40,602 nucleotides of DNA from Hallella mizrahii (lineage in GTDB: Bacteria > Bacteroidota > Bacteroidia > Bacteroidales > Bacteroidaceae). Below the pieces are notes generated by a model. The model saw nothing but the letters and a program-made list of their open reading frames with translations, did not search any database and was not told the origin of the DNA. The stretch is from contig NZ_VUNG01000040.1 of assembly GCF_009695775.1 (NCBI RefSeq), positions 1 through 40,602 of the forward strand, given 5' to 3'. The translations under genes were made by a program, and so were the position numbers. This document shows positions 1-6,869 of this stretch, one piece after another (position 1 is the first letter of the stretch; each line of letters opens with the position of its first letter).

Positions 1-47
1 GTCTTATATAGGAAGAGCAGCTGTTCAAAATCTGATGTTCTCTCCAT
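1..47 (-). CDS. Start of an unidentified leftward gene (partial)
   Basis: Only the first 15 complete codons lie inside the window; they read MERTSDFEQLLFLYK on the minus strand and remain open at the edge. The start is proposed because a Bacteroidetes -7 element lies about 26 bases upstream and a terminator for the preceding operon lies just beyond that, so a new transcription unit should begin here. The fragment is too short to assign a family. It may instead be a chance reading frame. Confidence 0.35.
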   Translation of the reverse strand, partial: MERTSDFEQLLFLYK

Positions 48-72
48 AAATTGTATGAATTTAAGTCGAGGA

Positions 73-104
73 CAAAAGTAACAGATTTTAAGGCTTTAAG
101 CAAT
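73..104 (-). promoter_or_regulatory. Putative promoter of the left-edge gene
   Basis: On the minus strand TACTTTTG (73-80) fits the -7 consensus TAnnTTTG. ATTG (101-104), 20 bases upstream, matches three of four bases of the -33 element TTTG. Transcription would begin near 66, shortly before the proposed ATG at 47. Confidence 0.4.
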
Positions 105-151
105 ACGTCATTTTTGGACGCTTACTGATGTTTTTTGTATGTAAGTGAAAC

Positions 152-193
152 AGAAAAAAAGAGAAAAAGAGAGCCGCTCTTCAGCAACTCTCT
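152..193 (-). terminator. Intrinsic terminator of the carboxyltransferase operon
   Basis: Read leftward, AGAGAG/CTCTCT (188-193 with 168-173) pairs around a small internal loop and a second stem AGC/GCT (183-185 with 176-178). An interrupted run of U residues (152-167) follows. It lies about 70 bases after the biotin carrier stop codon, so the operon appears to end here. Confidence 0.7.
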
Positions 194-265
194 TTGATGA
201 CTGATGGGATGATGGTGATGATAGTTTTACCGATAATCACTTCACCTTCTCAACGACTATATCAA

Positions 266-697
266 TTACTCGACGACAACGAGGGGATCGTCTTCCATGA
301 CACTCTGACCTACTTTTACGCAGATAGCCTTCACCGTGCCGCTCTTTTCTGCCTCGATGTTGTTAGCCATCTTCATAGCTTCGAGCACGAGCAGAGCATC
401 GCCAGCGTTCACCTTGTCACCAACTTTAACATTGATGGCTGTGATCGTACCCGGCAGTGGAGCTTTGATTGCGTTGGCTGTGTTGCCAACAGGAGCTGCA
501 GAGGGTTCATCGGCAGCGTCGGCAGCTACGGGCTTGCCCAATTCCACCTTTTTCTTCTCAGGCTCAGCGGGCTTCTCCATGCCAACTTCGAAAGCCTCGC
601 CGTTGACCTTGACTTGTGCCACGCTCTTTTCCTCGTCGACGTTGTCGATCTCTACTTTATAGACCTTACCGTCTATGGTATATTTAAATTCTTTCAT
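266..697 (-). CDS. Biotin carboxyl carrier subunit (acyl-CoA carboxylase/decarboxylase)
   Basis: A 143-residue biotin carrier protein. Residues 1-40 form a short N-terminal strand region, 41-75 are a proline/alanine-rich flexible linker, and 76-143 are a biotinyl/lipoyl domain. The biotinylation motif EAMKM is at 106-110, so Lys109 should carry biotin. The protein should shuttle CO2 between a carboxylase or decarboxylase partner and the carboxyltransferase encoded upstream. It starts 9 bases after the stop of the small ORF at 707-856, which follows the carboxyltransferase gene, so the three are almost certainly one transcript. Related Bacteroidetes clusters belong to methylmalonyl-CoA decarboxylase or propionyl-CoA carboxylase in the succinate-propionate route. 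Which direction is used cannot be read from this gene alone. Confidence 0.93.
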   Translation of the reverse strand: MKEFKYTIDGKVYKVEIDNVDEEKSVAQVKVNGEAFEVGMEKPAEPEKKKVELGKPVAADAADEPSAAPVGNTANAIKAPLPGTITAINVKVGDKVNAGDALLVLEAMKMANNIEAEKSGTVKAICVKVGQSVMEDDPLVVVE

Positions 698-706
698 GTC
701 TTTGAA

Positions 707-856
707 TTATGGTTTAGCTGTGAACGACAAGAACTTAGCATTCCATAGGGTATGCTTGGGGCGAATGGTGATCACACCGGATTCCTTGTCATGAACATTG
801 TTGCCCTGATACTCATAAAGAGCCATGGCAATGGCAGCATATATATTCTTATCCAT
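707..856 (-). CDS. Small conserved-type protein between carboxyltransferase and biotin carrier
   Basis: A 49-residue ORF, starting MDKNIYAAIAMALYEYQ. It sits 23 bases after the carboxyltransferase stop and 9 bases before the biotin carrier start. A longer reading frame extends upstream, but it would overlap the end of the carboxyltransferase gene, so the internal ATG at 856 is preferred. The alanine-rich, mildly hydrophobic N-terminus followed by a polar tail (HDKESGVITI) resembles the cytoplasmic part of gamma/OadG-like small subunits of sodium-pumping decarboxylases. However, it has no full membrane helix. A role as an assembly or linker subunit is inferred from position and general similarity only. 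Confidence 0.7.
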   Translation of the reverse strand: MDKNIYAAIAMALYEYQGNNVHDKESGVITIRPKHTLWNAKFLSFTAKP

Positions 857-879
857 CTTCGCTGTATTGAAAAGTTTGA

Positions 880-2445
880 TTACATCGGCATGCAGCCATG
901 CTTCTTGGCGGGAAGATTCTGGCGCTTGTGAGCCAACTGAGCCAAGCCACGGCAAATGCGGAAACGGGTGTTGCGTGGCTCGATGACATCATCGATATAG
1001 CCAAACTGAGCTGCCTGATAAGGATTGGCAAAGGCTTCTGTGTACTCGTCTTCCTTCTCTGCCAGGAATGCCTTGACATCGCCACCCTCTTCCTTGATCT
1101 TCTTGGCTTCCTTGCCACAGAGCACGGCGACGGCACCACTGGCACCCATCACAGCGATCTCGGCAGTAGGCCACGCAAAGTTAAGGTCAGCACGGAGCTG
1201 TTTGCATCCCATCACGATGTGTGAACCACCATAGCTCTTGCGCAAGTTGATGGTGATCTTTGGCACTGTAGCCTCGCCATAGGCGAAGAGCAGTTGAGCT
1301 CCGTGTAGGATGACGGCATTATATTCCTGACCTGTTCCCGGAAGGAAGCCCGGAACATCCACCAGGCTGACAATAGGAATGTTGAAAGCATCGCAGAAGC
1401 GCACGAAGCGGGCACCCTTGCGGCTGGCATTGACATCGAGAACACCGGCGTAGGCTGCGGGCTGATTGGCTACAATACCCACGCTTTGACCATTGAAGCG
1501 AGCAAATCCCGTGATGATGTTCTTGGCAAACTTAGGTTGCACCTCAAAGAAATCACCATTATCGGTGATGGCCTTGATGACCTTATACATGTCATAGGCC
1601 TTGTTGGGATCGTCGGGCAGAATGTCGTTGAGCAGATCCTCTTTGCGGTCGATAGGATCGGTGCACTCCACACGAGGAGCCTCTTCTGTGTTGTTGGAGG
1701 GAATATAGCTCAGCAGGGTACGAATCTGCTGCATTGCATCTTCCTCTGTCTTGGCTGTGAAACTGGTTACACCGCTTTTTCCGGCATGTACGCTCGCACC
1801 ACCTAAATGCTCAGCGTCGATGTCCTCACCGGTGACTGTCTTCACCACTTTCGGGCCTGTGAGGAACATGTAGCTCGTTCCCTCGGTCATCACGATGAAG
1901 TCGGTCAAAGCAGGAGAATAAACGGCACCACCGGCGCAGGGACCCATGATCGCACTGATCTGCGGGATAACACCGGAAGCCAATATGTTGCGTTCGAAGA
2001 TCTCACCATATCCGGCCAAGGCGGAAATACCCTCCTGAATACGTGCGCCGCCAGAGTCGTTCATGCAGATGACGGGAGCGCCATTGGTCATGGCCATATC
2101 CATCACCTTGCAAATCTTCTGAGCCATGGTCTCGGACAAAGAGCCACCGTTGACGGTGAAGTCCTGAGCATAGACATAAACCAAACGGCCATCAATCGTG
2201 GCAGAACCAGCGACGACGCCATCGCCGAGGAACTGCTTCTTTTCCATGCCGAAGTTGTGGCAACGATGGAGTTTGAACATATCATACTCCTCAAAGCTGC
2301 CTTTGTCTACCAACATGTCGATGCGCTCACGGGCTGTGTATTTGCCACGTGCATGCTGCTTGTCAATTGCCTTCTGGCCACCTCCCAAGCAAGCCTGCTC
2401 GCGCTTTTCGACGAGCTCCTTAATTTTCTCTGTTTGTTTGCTCAT
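880..2445 (-). CDS. mmdA: Methylmalonyl-CoA decarboxylase alpha / propionyl-CoA carboxylase beta subunit
   Basis: A 521-residue carboxyltransferase with two crotonase-like halves. It transfers a carboxyl group between biotin on the carrier protein and an acyl-CoA (propionyl-/methylmalonyl-CoA). Visible landmarks are SGGARIQEG (131-139), GPCAGGAVYSPA (168-179) forming an oxyanion region, and, in the C-terminal half, PGFLPGTGQE and the GGSHIVMG segment. Length and motifs match the MmdA/PccB family. It is the first gene of a three-gene leftward operon with the micro-ORF and biotin carrier. No membrane beta subunit and no biotin carboxylase are present nearby, so the complex must recruit one from elsewhere. 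A -7 promoter element lies about 55 bases upstream. The choice between decarboxylase and carboxylase is not settled by sequence inspection. Confidence 0.93.
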   Translation of the reverse strand: MSKQTEKIKELVEKREQACLGGGQKAIDKQHARGKYTARERIDMLVDKGSFEEYDMFKLHRCHNFGMEKKQFLGDGVVAGSATIDGRLVYVYAQDFTVNGGSLSETMAQKICKVMDMAMTNGAPVICMNDSGGARIQEGISALAGYGEIFERNILASGVIPQISAIMGPCAGGAVYSPALTDFIVMTEGTSYMFLTGPKVVKTVTGEDIDAEHLGGASVHAGKSGVTSFTAKTEEDAMQQIRTLLSYIPSNNTEEAPRVECTDPIDRKEDLLNDILPDDPNKAYDMYKVIKAITDNGDFFEVQPKFAKNIITGFARFNGQSVGIVANQPAAYAGVLDVNASRKGARFVRFCDAFNIPIVSLVDVPGFLPGTGQEYNAVILHGAQLLFAYGEATVPKITINLRKSYGGSHIVMGCKQLRADLNFAWPTAEIAVMGASGAVAVLCGKEAKKIKEEGGDVKAFLAEKEDEYTEAFANPYQAAQFGYIDDVIEPRNTRFRICRGLAQLAHKRQNLPAKKHGCMPM

Positions 2446-2498
2446 AGTTATCTTTATTGGATTTTGTGCAAATATGTATTTCTTTTTATCTCAGACTG

Positions 2499-2506
2499 CA
2501 AAGTTA
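2499..2506 (-). promoter_or_regulatory. -7 element upstream of mmdA
   Basis: TAACTTTG on the minus strand matches TAnnTTTG. No convincing -33 TTTG is found at the usual 19-21 base spacing. Transcription would start near 2492, giving a leader of roughly 47 bases. Confidence 0.45.
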
Positions 2507-2574
2507 CTAAAATAAACCGATATAGCTACCAATGCTATGTAAAATGTTGTGAAACGGTTATGATTACATGTCGA

Positions 2575-3450
2575 TTAGATACCGAAGCGCTTGGTGATAT
2601 CGTCATAAGCGTCGATGCGCCGGTCTCGGAAAAAAGGCCACCATCGACGCACTTGTTCGCTGTGGTGGAGGTCTACGTCGACGATCTGGTTCTCTTCTTC
2701 CTGATTAGAGGCACGATAGAGCAACTCGCCCTGTGGTCCGGCAACGAAGCTCGATCCCCAAAACTGTATGCCATGAGTAAGTCCTGATGGATCAGGCTCA
2801 TAGCCCACGCGGTTGACAGCCACGACAGGGAGCCCGTTAGCAACGGCATGTCCCCGCTGCACGATAGTCCATGCCTCTCTCTGGCGCTCTTGCTCCTCTT
2901 TGGTATCAGAGGATTCGTAACCAATGGCGGTGGGATAGATGAGCAAGTCGGCACCCTGCATGGCCATTAGTCGTGCGGCTTCGGGATACCACTGATCCCA
3001 ACAAACCAAGACACCCAAGAGACCAACAGAGGTCTGAATAGGGCGGAAGCCAAGGTCACCGGGAGTAAAATAGAATTTCTCGTAGTAAGCGGGATCGTCG
3101 GGGATGTGCATCTTGCGATAGGTGCCGGCGATAGTGCCGTCGGCCTCCATCACCACAGCTGTATTGTGGTAGAGTCCCGGTGCACGACGCTCAAAAAGTG
3201 AGATGACGATCACCACGCCATTGTCCTTTGCCAATTGACCGAAAAACGCTGTCGATGGTCCGGGAATGGGCTCCGCCAAATCGAAGTTATCGACTTTTTC
3301 CTCTTGGCAGAAGTAAAGCGTATTGTGAAGTTCCTGGAGCACTATGAGCTTGGCACCCTTTTGAGCTAAGTCGCTGACTTTCTCTGCGAGTCGCTTCATG
3401 TTGTCGCTCTTGTCAGCAGTATTGTGCTGTTGTATGATTCCTATTTTCAT
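2575..3450 (-). CDS. aguB: N-carbamoylputrescine amidase
   Basis: A 291-residue nitrilase-superfamily hydrolase that converts N-carbamoylputrescine to putrescine, CO2 and ammonia. The Glu-Lys-Cys catalytic triad is visible: Glu40 (VLQELHN), Lys113 (YRKMHIP) and Cys150 (LVCWDQWYPE). The start at 3450 (MKIGIIQQHN) gives the normal family length. An in-frame ATG ten codons upstream would add a non-conserved extension. It follows aguA by 63 bases on the same strand, which completes the two-step agmatine to putrescine route in the cytoplasm. The arginine decarboxylase that would supply agmatine is not in the window. Confidence 0.95.
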   Translation of the reverse strand: MKIGIIQQHNTADKSDNMKRLAEKVSDLAQKGAKLIVLQELHNTLYFCQEEKVDNFDLAEPIPGPSTAFFGQLAKDNGVVIVISLFERRAPGLYHNTAVVMEADGTIAGTYRKMHIPDDPAYYEKFYFTPGDLGFRPIQTSVGLLGVLVCWDQWYPEAARLMAMQGADLLIYPTAIGYESSDTKEEQERQREAWTIVQRGHAVANGLPVVAVNRVGYEPDPSGLTHGIQFWGSSFVAGPQGELLYRASNQEEENQIVDVDLHHSEQVRRWWPFFRDRRIDAYDDITKRFGI

Positions 3451-3513
3451 CTTCGTATGAATTAGTTCTATGATTTTCAACTCTTCTAAAGCCTCAGCAT
3501 GTGAGCCTGTTTC

Positions 3514-4560
3514 TTATTTCAAACTTCCCTTGGGCAACTGCATCGTCAGACAGTGTAATGATCCATGCTGGCGAATAACAGTGCAAGCATCAATGCCAAT
3601 GACATCATAACCGGGGAATGCTTGACCAATAGCAGACAGGGCTGCTGCGTCACGATCAGGCTGCTGATAAGTGGGAACGATGACAGCCCCGTTGATGATC
3701 ACGAAGTTGGCGTAAGTAGCCGGGAGTCGGTCTCCGTCGTCATAAATTGGGCACGGAGATGGCAGCGGCATCAGTTGATATGGTTTTCCATCAGCATCTC
3801 TCAAAGTCTTCAACTGATTTTCGAGTGCCTTTAAATCTGCGTATTGCTCGTCTTGTGGATCATCACATGCTATATATAATAAGGTGTGGTCAGGAGCCAT
3901 ACGCACAATTGTGTCAATATGTCCGTCAGTATCGTCCCCCTTCAGATTGCCATGATCTACCCACAGGATGCGATCTGCGCACAATCGTTTTTTCAGTTGC
4001 GTCTCAATATCTTCCTTTGTGAGTGGCTGATTGCGGTGAGGAGCCAACAAGCACTGGCTGCTGGTGAGGATCGTGCCTTTGCCGTCACTCTCTATAGAGC
4101 CGCCCTCCAAGACAAAGTCGGTATTGTCGTCCCAATCACAGTCAAAAACGCCCTGAGCATAGAGCTGACGAGTGATCGTGTTGTCGTCCTCCCAGCGGAA
4201 TTTCTCACCCCAACCATTGAACTTGAAGTCCAGGATTTTGTTTCTTTTTGCTGCGTCGGAAGCGATTAAGGTAATCGGTCCGTGATCTCGTGCCCATGTA
4301 TCATTGATTCTGCACTGATAGACACTCACACGTGCTAATGCCGGTTGGCTCAGATGACTTTGAAGCACTGTCCGAGTCCCCACGGCATCAGTGGCAGCGA
4401 CGACAACGCGCTCGTATTTTGTAATGACCTTGACGAGCTCTATATATGTCGAAACAATATCCTTGAGATAGGGTTCCCAATCGGTGGCAGCATTAGGCCA
4501 TGTAAGTTGAATGGCATCTTGAGGCTCCCACTCAGCGGGTAATCTGTATTGTGTTTCCAT
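3514..4560 (-). CDS. aguA: Agmatine deiminase
   Basis: A 348-residue peptidyl-arginine-deiminase-family enzyme that converts agmatine to N-carbamoylputrescine and ammonia. Conserved elements are WARDHGPI (89-96), EGGSIESDG (152-160), the His/Asp segment DTDGHIDTI, and the catalytic Cys337 in HGSLHC near the C-terminus. It is complete and of normal length. Its partner aguB lies directly downstream. The DUF5687 membrane protein gene ends only 34 bases upstream, so aguA may also be read through from that gene and from ftsK further upstream. No promoter of its own was evident. Confidence 0.95.
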   Translation of the reverse strand: METQYRLPAEWEPQDAIQLTWPNAATDWEPYLKDIVSTYIELVKVITKYERVVVAATDAVGTRTVLQSHLSQPALARVSVYQCRINDTWARDHGPITLIASDAAKRNKILDFKFNGWGEKFRWEDDNTITRQLYAQGVFDCDWDDNTDFVLEGGSIESDGKGTILTSSQCLLAPHRNQPLTKEDIETQLKKRLCADRILWVDHGNLKGDDTDGHIDTIVRMAPDHTLLYIACDDPQDEQYADLKALENQLKTLRDADGKPYQLMPLPSPCPIYDDGDRLPATYANFVIINGAVIVPTYQQPDRDAAALSAIGQAFPGYDVIGIDACTVIRQHGSLHCLTMQLPKGSLK

Positions 4561-4594
4561 ATTTACTTCTTGATTTCTTATTAGTCAAAGGGTA

Positions 4595-6097
4595 TTACGC
4601 GTCTGCTACTTCCGTGAGACTGTATTTGTTCTTCATGATTCGGTTATAAATGTTTTTGATCCATAGATGATGAGTGGCGATAAAGCCACAGCCTATGGTC
4701 ATCATCACGCACCACGAAACTTGCTCTGTCAAGACGCTTTGAAGGATGTTGATGAGAAACATAGGAATAACAAATGCCAAAATCATCAGGAGCATGATCA
4801 CGTAATTGGTATTGCCGTTGCCGATGAACTTCTCGTTGAGCGGAAGTCGCTGCTTGTTGTAGACAGCTATTTGCATCAAGAGGAAATACTGCATGCCGGC
4901 AGTAAATACGGCATAGGACACGACCATCAACAAAGACCATTTGCCGATAATGATCATGGGCATCATCATCACAAACGGTACTGCTATCATCAGACAAGAG
5001 AAATAGTATTTGGCCGTCAGCAGACTGAGCAGGCTCTCTTTATGCACCATCAAACATGAAATATAGTTGCGCTCATAAGACATGGTCCGGGTAAGAAGCA
5101 TACCACCATACACAATGAAATCGTAGATACACCAAAAGTTGGTCATGAATGCATCGTCATAGACGGTAGACAGAGTAATCAGCAGACTGATGAAGACCAC
5201 GATTACTGTAGCGGAAAAAAACAACTTCCTTGGTCCTTTATTGCGAAGGAGAGATCTGATTTCCAACTTGAGGTATTCTCCCACCAAACCATATTTGTTG
5301 AGTGCTGCCAGTCCTGACAGCGTGTGGAAAGACTGACGCCCCTCTTTTGTCAGCTCTGTCCAGACAGCATGATATTGAACTCTACTATTGATGACAATCA
5401 GCAGAAGCAGCAGAGCCAAAGCAGCCAGGTGGGGTACGAGGCTGCCTTCATCAAGCAGACTGCCGATGGAAGCGTAAGACTCCATCATGTGATCGATCTT
5501 ACCACTTAGCAGCCAAGGAAGGGAAAGCAACAACCCAACCGCAACAGGCAGGAGCCACCATAGCATATTTCCGATGACCAATGTCCTGACAATCGCATAC
5601 CACTGGCTGTCGACCATGATGAGAATCCACCATAACAAGAGAAAAGACAAGGCTGGCGCAAGACCATAGGGAAAGACAACAGCCATCAGACAGTAGGGCA
5701 AGAAAAGAAAAAGCCAAATGACACTGGAGGGTGAGAACAGGGACCGGAGGACAAAGCTGTCTATGAGAACGTGTGTGGGGATGGGCAACAACACGTAAGG
5801 TTTTACTAAATGAGAAGGGGTGTTCTGCAAAAAGAAACGGCCAAGAAAATCGGCGATCAACACAAAAACCGATATCCCCATGAAGAATTCCAATGCTGTG
5901 TGTCCTCGTTCGTCACGTATTGATAGTGCCATGAGCACAGCAATGAAGACAAGATAAGCTGCCAACAATAGTCCCGAAACAGCCATCGTCCACTTGGCAG
6001 CGCGGTTGGAAGCAAATAAGGGAGAACGCCGCTCAGCCAACCAACGATGATGACTGAGCAGACGATAATAAAATAGAAATTGACGGGGTGGAATCAT
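4595..6097 (-). CDS. Polytopic membrane protein, DUF5687-like
   Basis: A 500-residue integral membrane protein with about ten to twelve hydrophobic segments. The N-terminus is cytoplasmic and basic (HHRWLAERRSPLFASNRAAK) and is followed by a first helix near residues 37-60. The layout, with a long N-terminal soluble stretch, scattered helices and a loop before a second membrane block, fits DUF5687. That is a Bacteroidetes family often considered permease-like and sometimes found beside ABC ATPases. No ATPase gene is adjacent here. It lies between a LolA-like carrier gene (63 bases upstream) and aguA (34 bases downstream), so a transport role connected to either is possible but unproven. The family assignment is from memory of sequence style. 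Confidence 0.7.
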   Translation of the reverse strand: MIPPRQFLFYYRLLSHHRWLAERRSPLFASNRAAKWTMAVSGLLLAAYLVFIAVLMALSIRDERGHTALEFFMGISVFVLIADFLGRFFLQNTPSHLVKPYVLLPIPTHVLIDSFVLRSLFSPSSVIWLFLFLPYCLMAVVFPYGLAPALSFLLLWWILIMVDSQWYAIVRTLVIGNMLWWLLPVAVGLLLSLPWLLSGKIDHMMESYASIGSLLDEGSLVPHLAALALLLLLIVINSRVQYHAVWTELTKEGRQSFHTLSGLAALNKYGLVGEYLKLEIRSLLRNKGPRKLFFSATVIVVFISLLITLSTVYDDAFMTNFWCIYDFIVYGGMLLTRTMSYERNYISCLMVHKESLLSLLTAKYYFSCLMIAVPFVMMMPMIIIGKWSLLMVVSYAVFTAGMQYFLLMQIAVYNKQRLPLNEKFIGNGNTNYVIMLLMILAFVIPMFLINILQSVLTEQVSWCVMMTIGCGFIATHHLWIKNIYNRIMKNKYSLTEVADA

Positions 6098-6160
6098 CTC
6101 TCTAATGATATTAATGATGTGTGGCCTGCAAACTGCTGTCGCTTCTGACCAATACTTGTG

Positions 6161-6769
6161 CTATCTAAGGTCTATGACTTCTGCCTTGGGGAAATCCTTA
6201 GCACGGAATGTGAACATGCTCGTCGGCAAATTCTTTGCCTTGAAGTTGGAAATGGTGATTGTGGACCATGTGCTCCCTTCACGCATCTTCACAATAGTAG
6301 GCTGGTAGGTGCGGGCGTTGACGGTCAGATACATTTCACTGACTGAGCGCTTATGGTTGGTAGCTGTGAGATGAATCACGTAATTGGCACCTTTCTTCGT
6401 CATTCCCATCTTAAAGCCTTGCTTATACATGGTGATGAAAGCATAAGGGTTCATGCGCATGCGCTGAGCCTCTGTCGGAGTGGTGACGTTCACCTCGTTG
6501 GTCTTTTTCATCAGAGTCCACTGGGTCTTGCCATTATTCCATACAATGGCTTTCGGCGTATGAGCATAGAACATGCTGCCTTTGATGGCGATGGAACCGG
6601 AGGTCTTCCCAATCTTAGAACTATAAATAGAGAAGTTTGCCGAAGCTCCACCTTTGCGTCCTACCAAGGCAGCCGTACGGTCGAGTACTTTGCGAGCCTG
6701 TGCAGCATTCTGAGCGAAAGCACCGAGGCTCAACACCATCATCAACGTAATGAATAATAATTTCTTCAT
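6161..6769 (-). CDS. LolA-like outer-membrane lipoprotein carrier protein
   Basis: A 202-residue exported protein with a clear signal peptide (MKKLLFITLMMVLSLGAFAQ, cleavage after AFAQ). The mature part is rich in alternating beta strands, with the LolA-type progression from an N-terminal helix (AQARKVLDRTAALV) through phrases such as GSMFYAHTPKAIVWNNGKTQW to a C-terminal strand FTFRAKDFPKAEVIDL. LolA shuttles lipoproteins across the periplasm from the LolCDE extractor to the outer membrane. The start at 6769 is chosen because it begins the signal peptide; an upstream in-frame ATG adds ten unlikely residues. It follows ftsK by 100 bases, an arrangement I believe is common in this class. Confidence 0.85.
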   Translation of the reverse strand: MKKLLFITLMMVLSLGAFAQNAAQARKVLDRTAALVGRKGGASANFSIYSSKIGKTSGSIAIKGSMFYAHTPKAIVWNNGKTQWTLMKKTNEVNVTTPTEAQRMRMNPYAFITMYKQGFKMGMTKKGANYVIHLTATNHKRSVSEMYLTVNARTYQPTIVKMREGSTWSTITISNFKAKNLPTSMFTFRAKDFPKAEVIDLR

Positions 6770-6869
6770 GCCGTATATATTTTTATAATTCAATATCAAA
6801 GACTTATTTCCTCTATCAGATGACGGAAAAGATTATACCTGAAAACGCTGTTACCGAATGTCCCGGCGC

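Noticed and set aside
194..748. A 184-codon plus-strand frame over the biotin carrier gene
   Set aside because: It is antisense to a clear biotin carrier gene with the EAMKM motif; such long opposite frames come from codon bias.
1807..2787. A 326-codon plus-strand frame covering mmdA and the aguB end
   Set aside because: It crosses two well-supported leftward genes and the mmdA promoter and has no family features.
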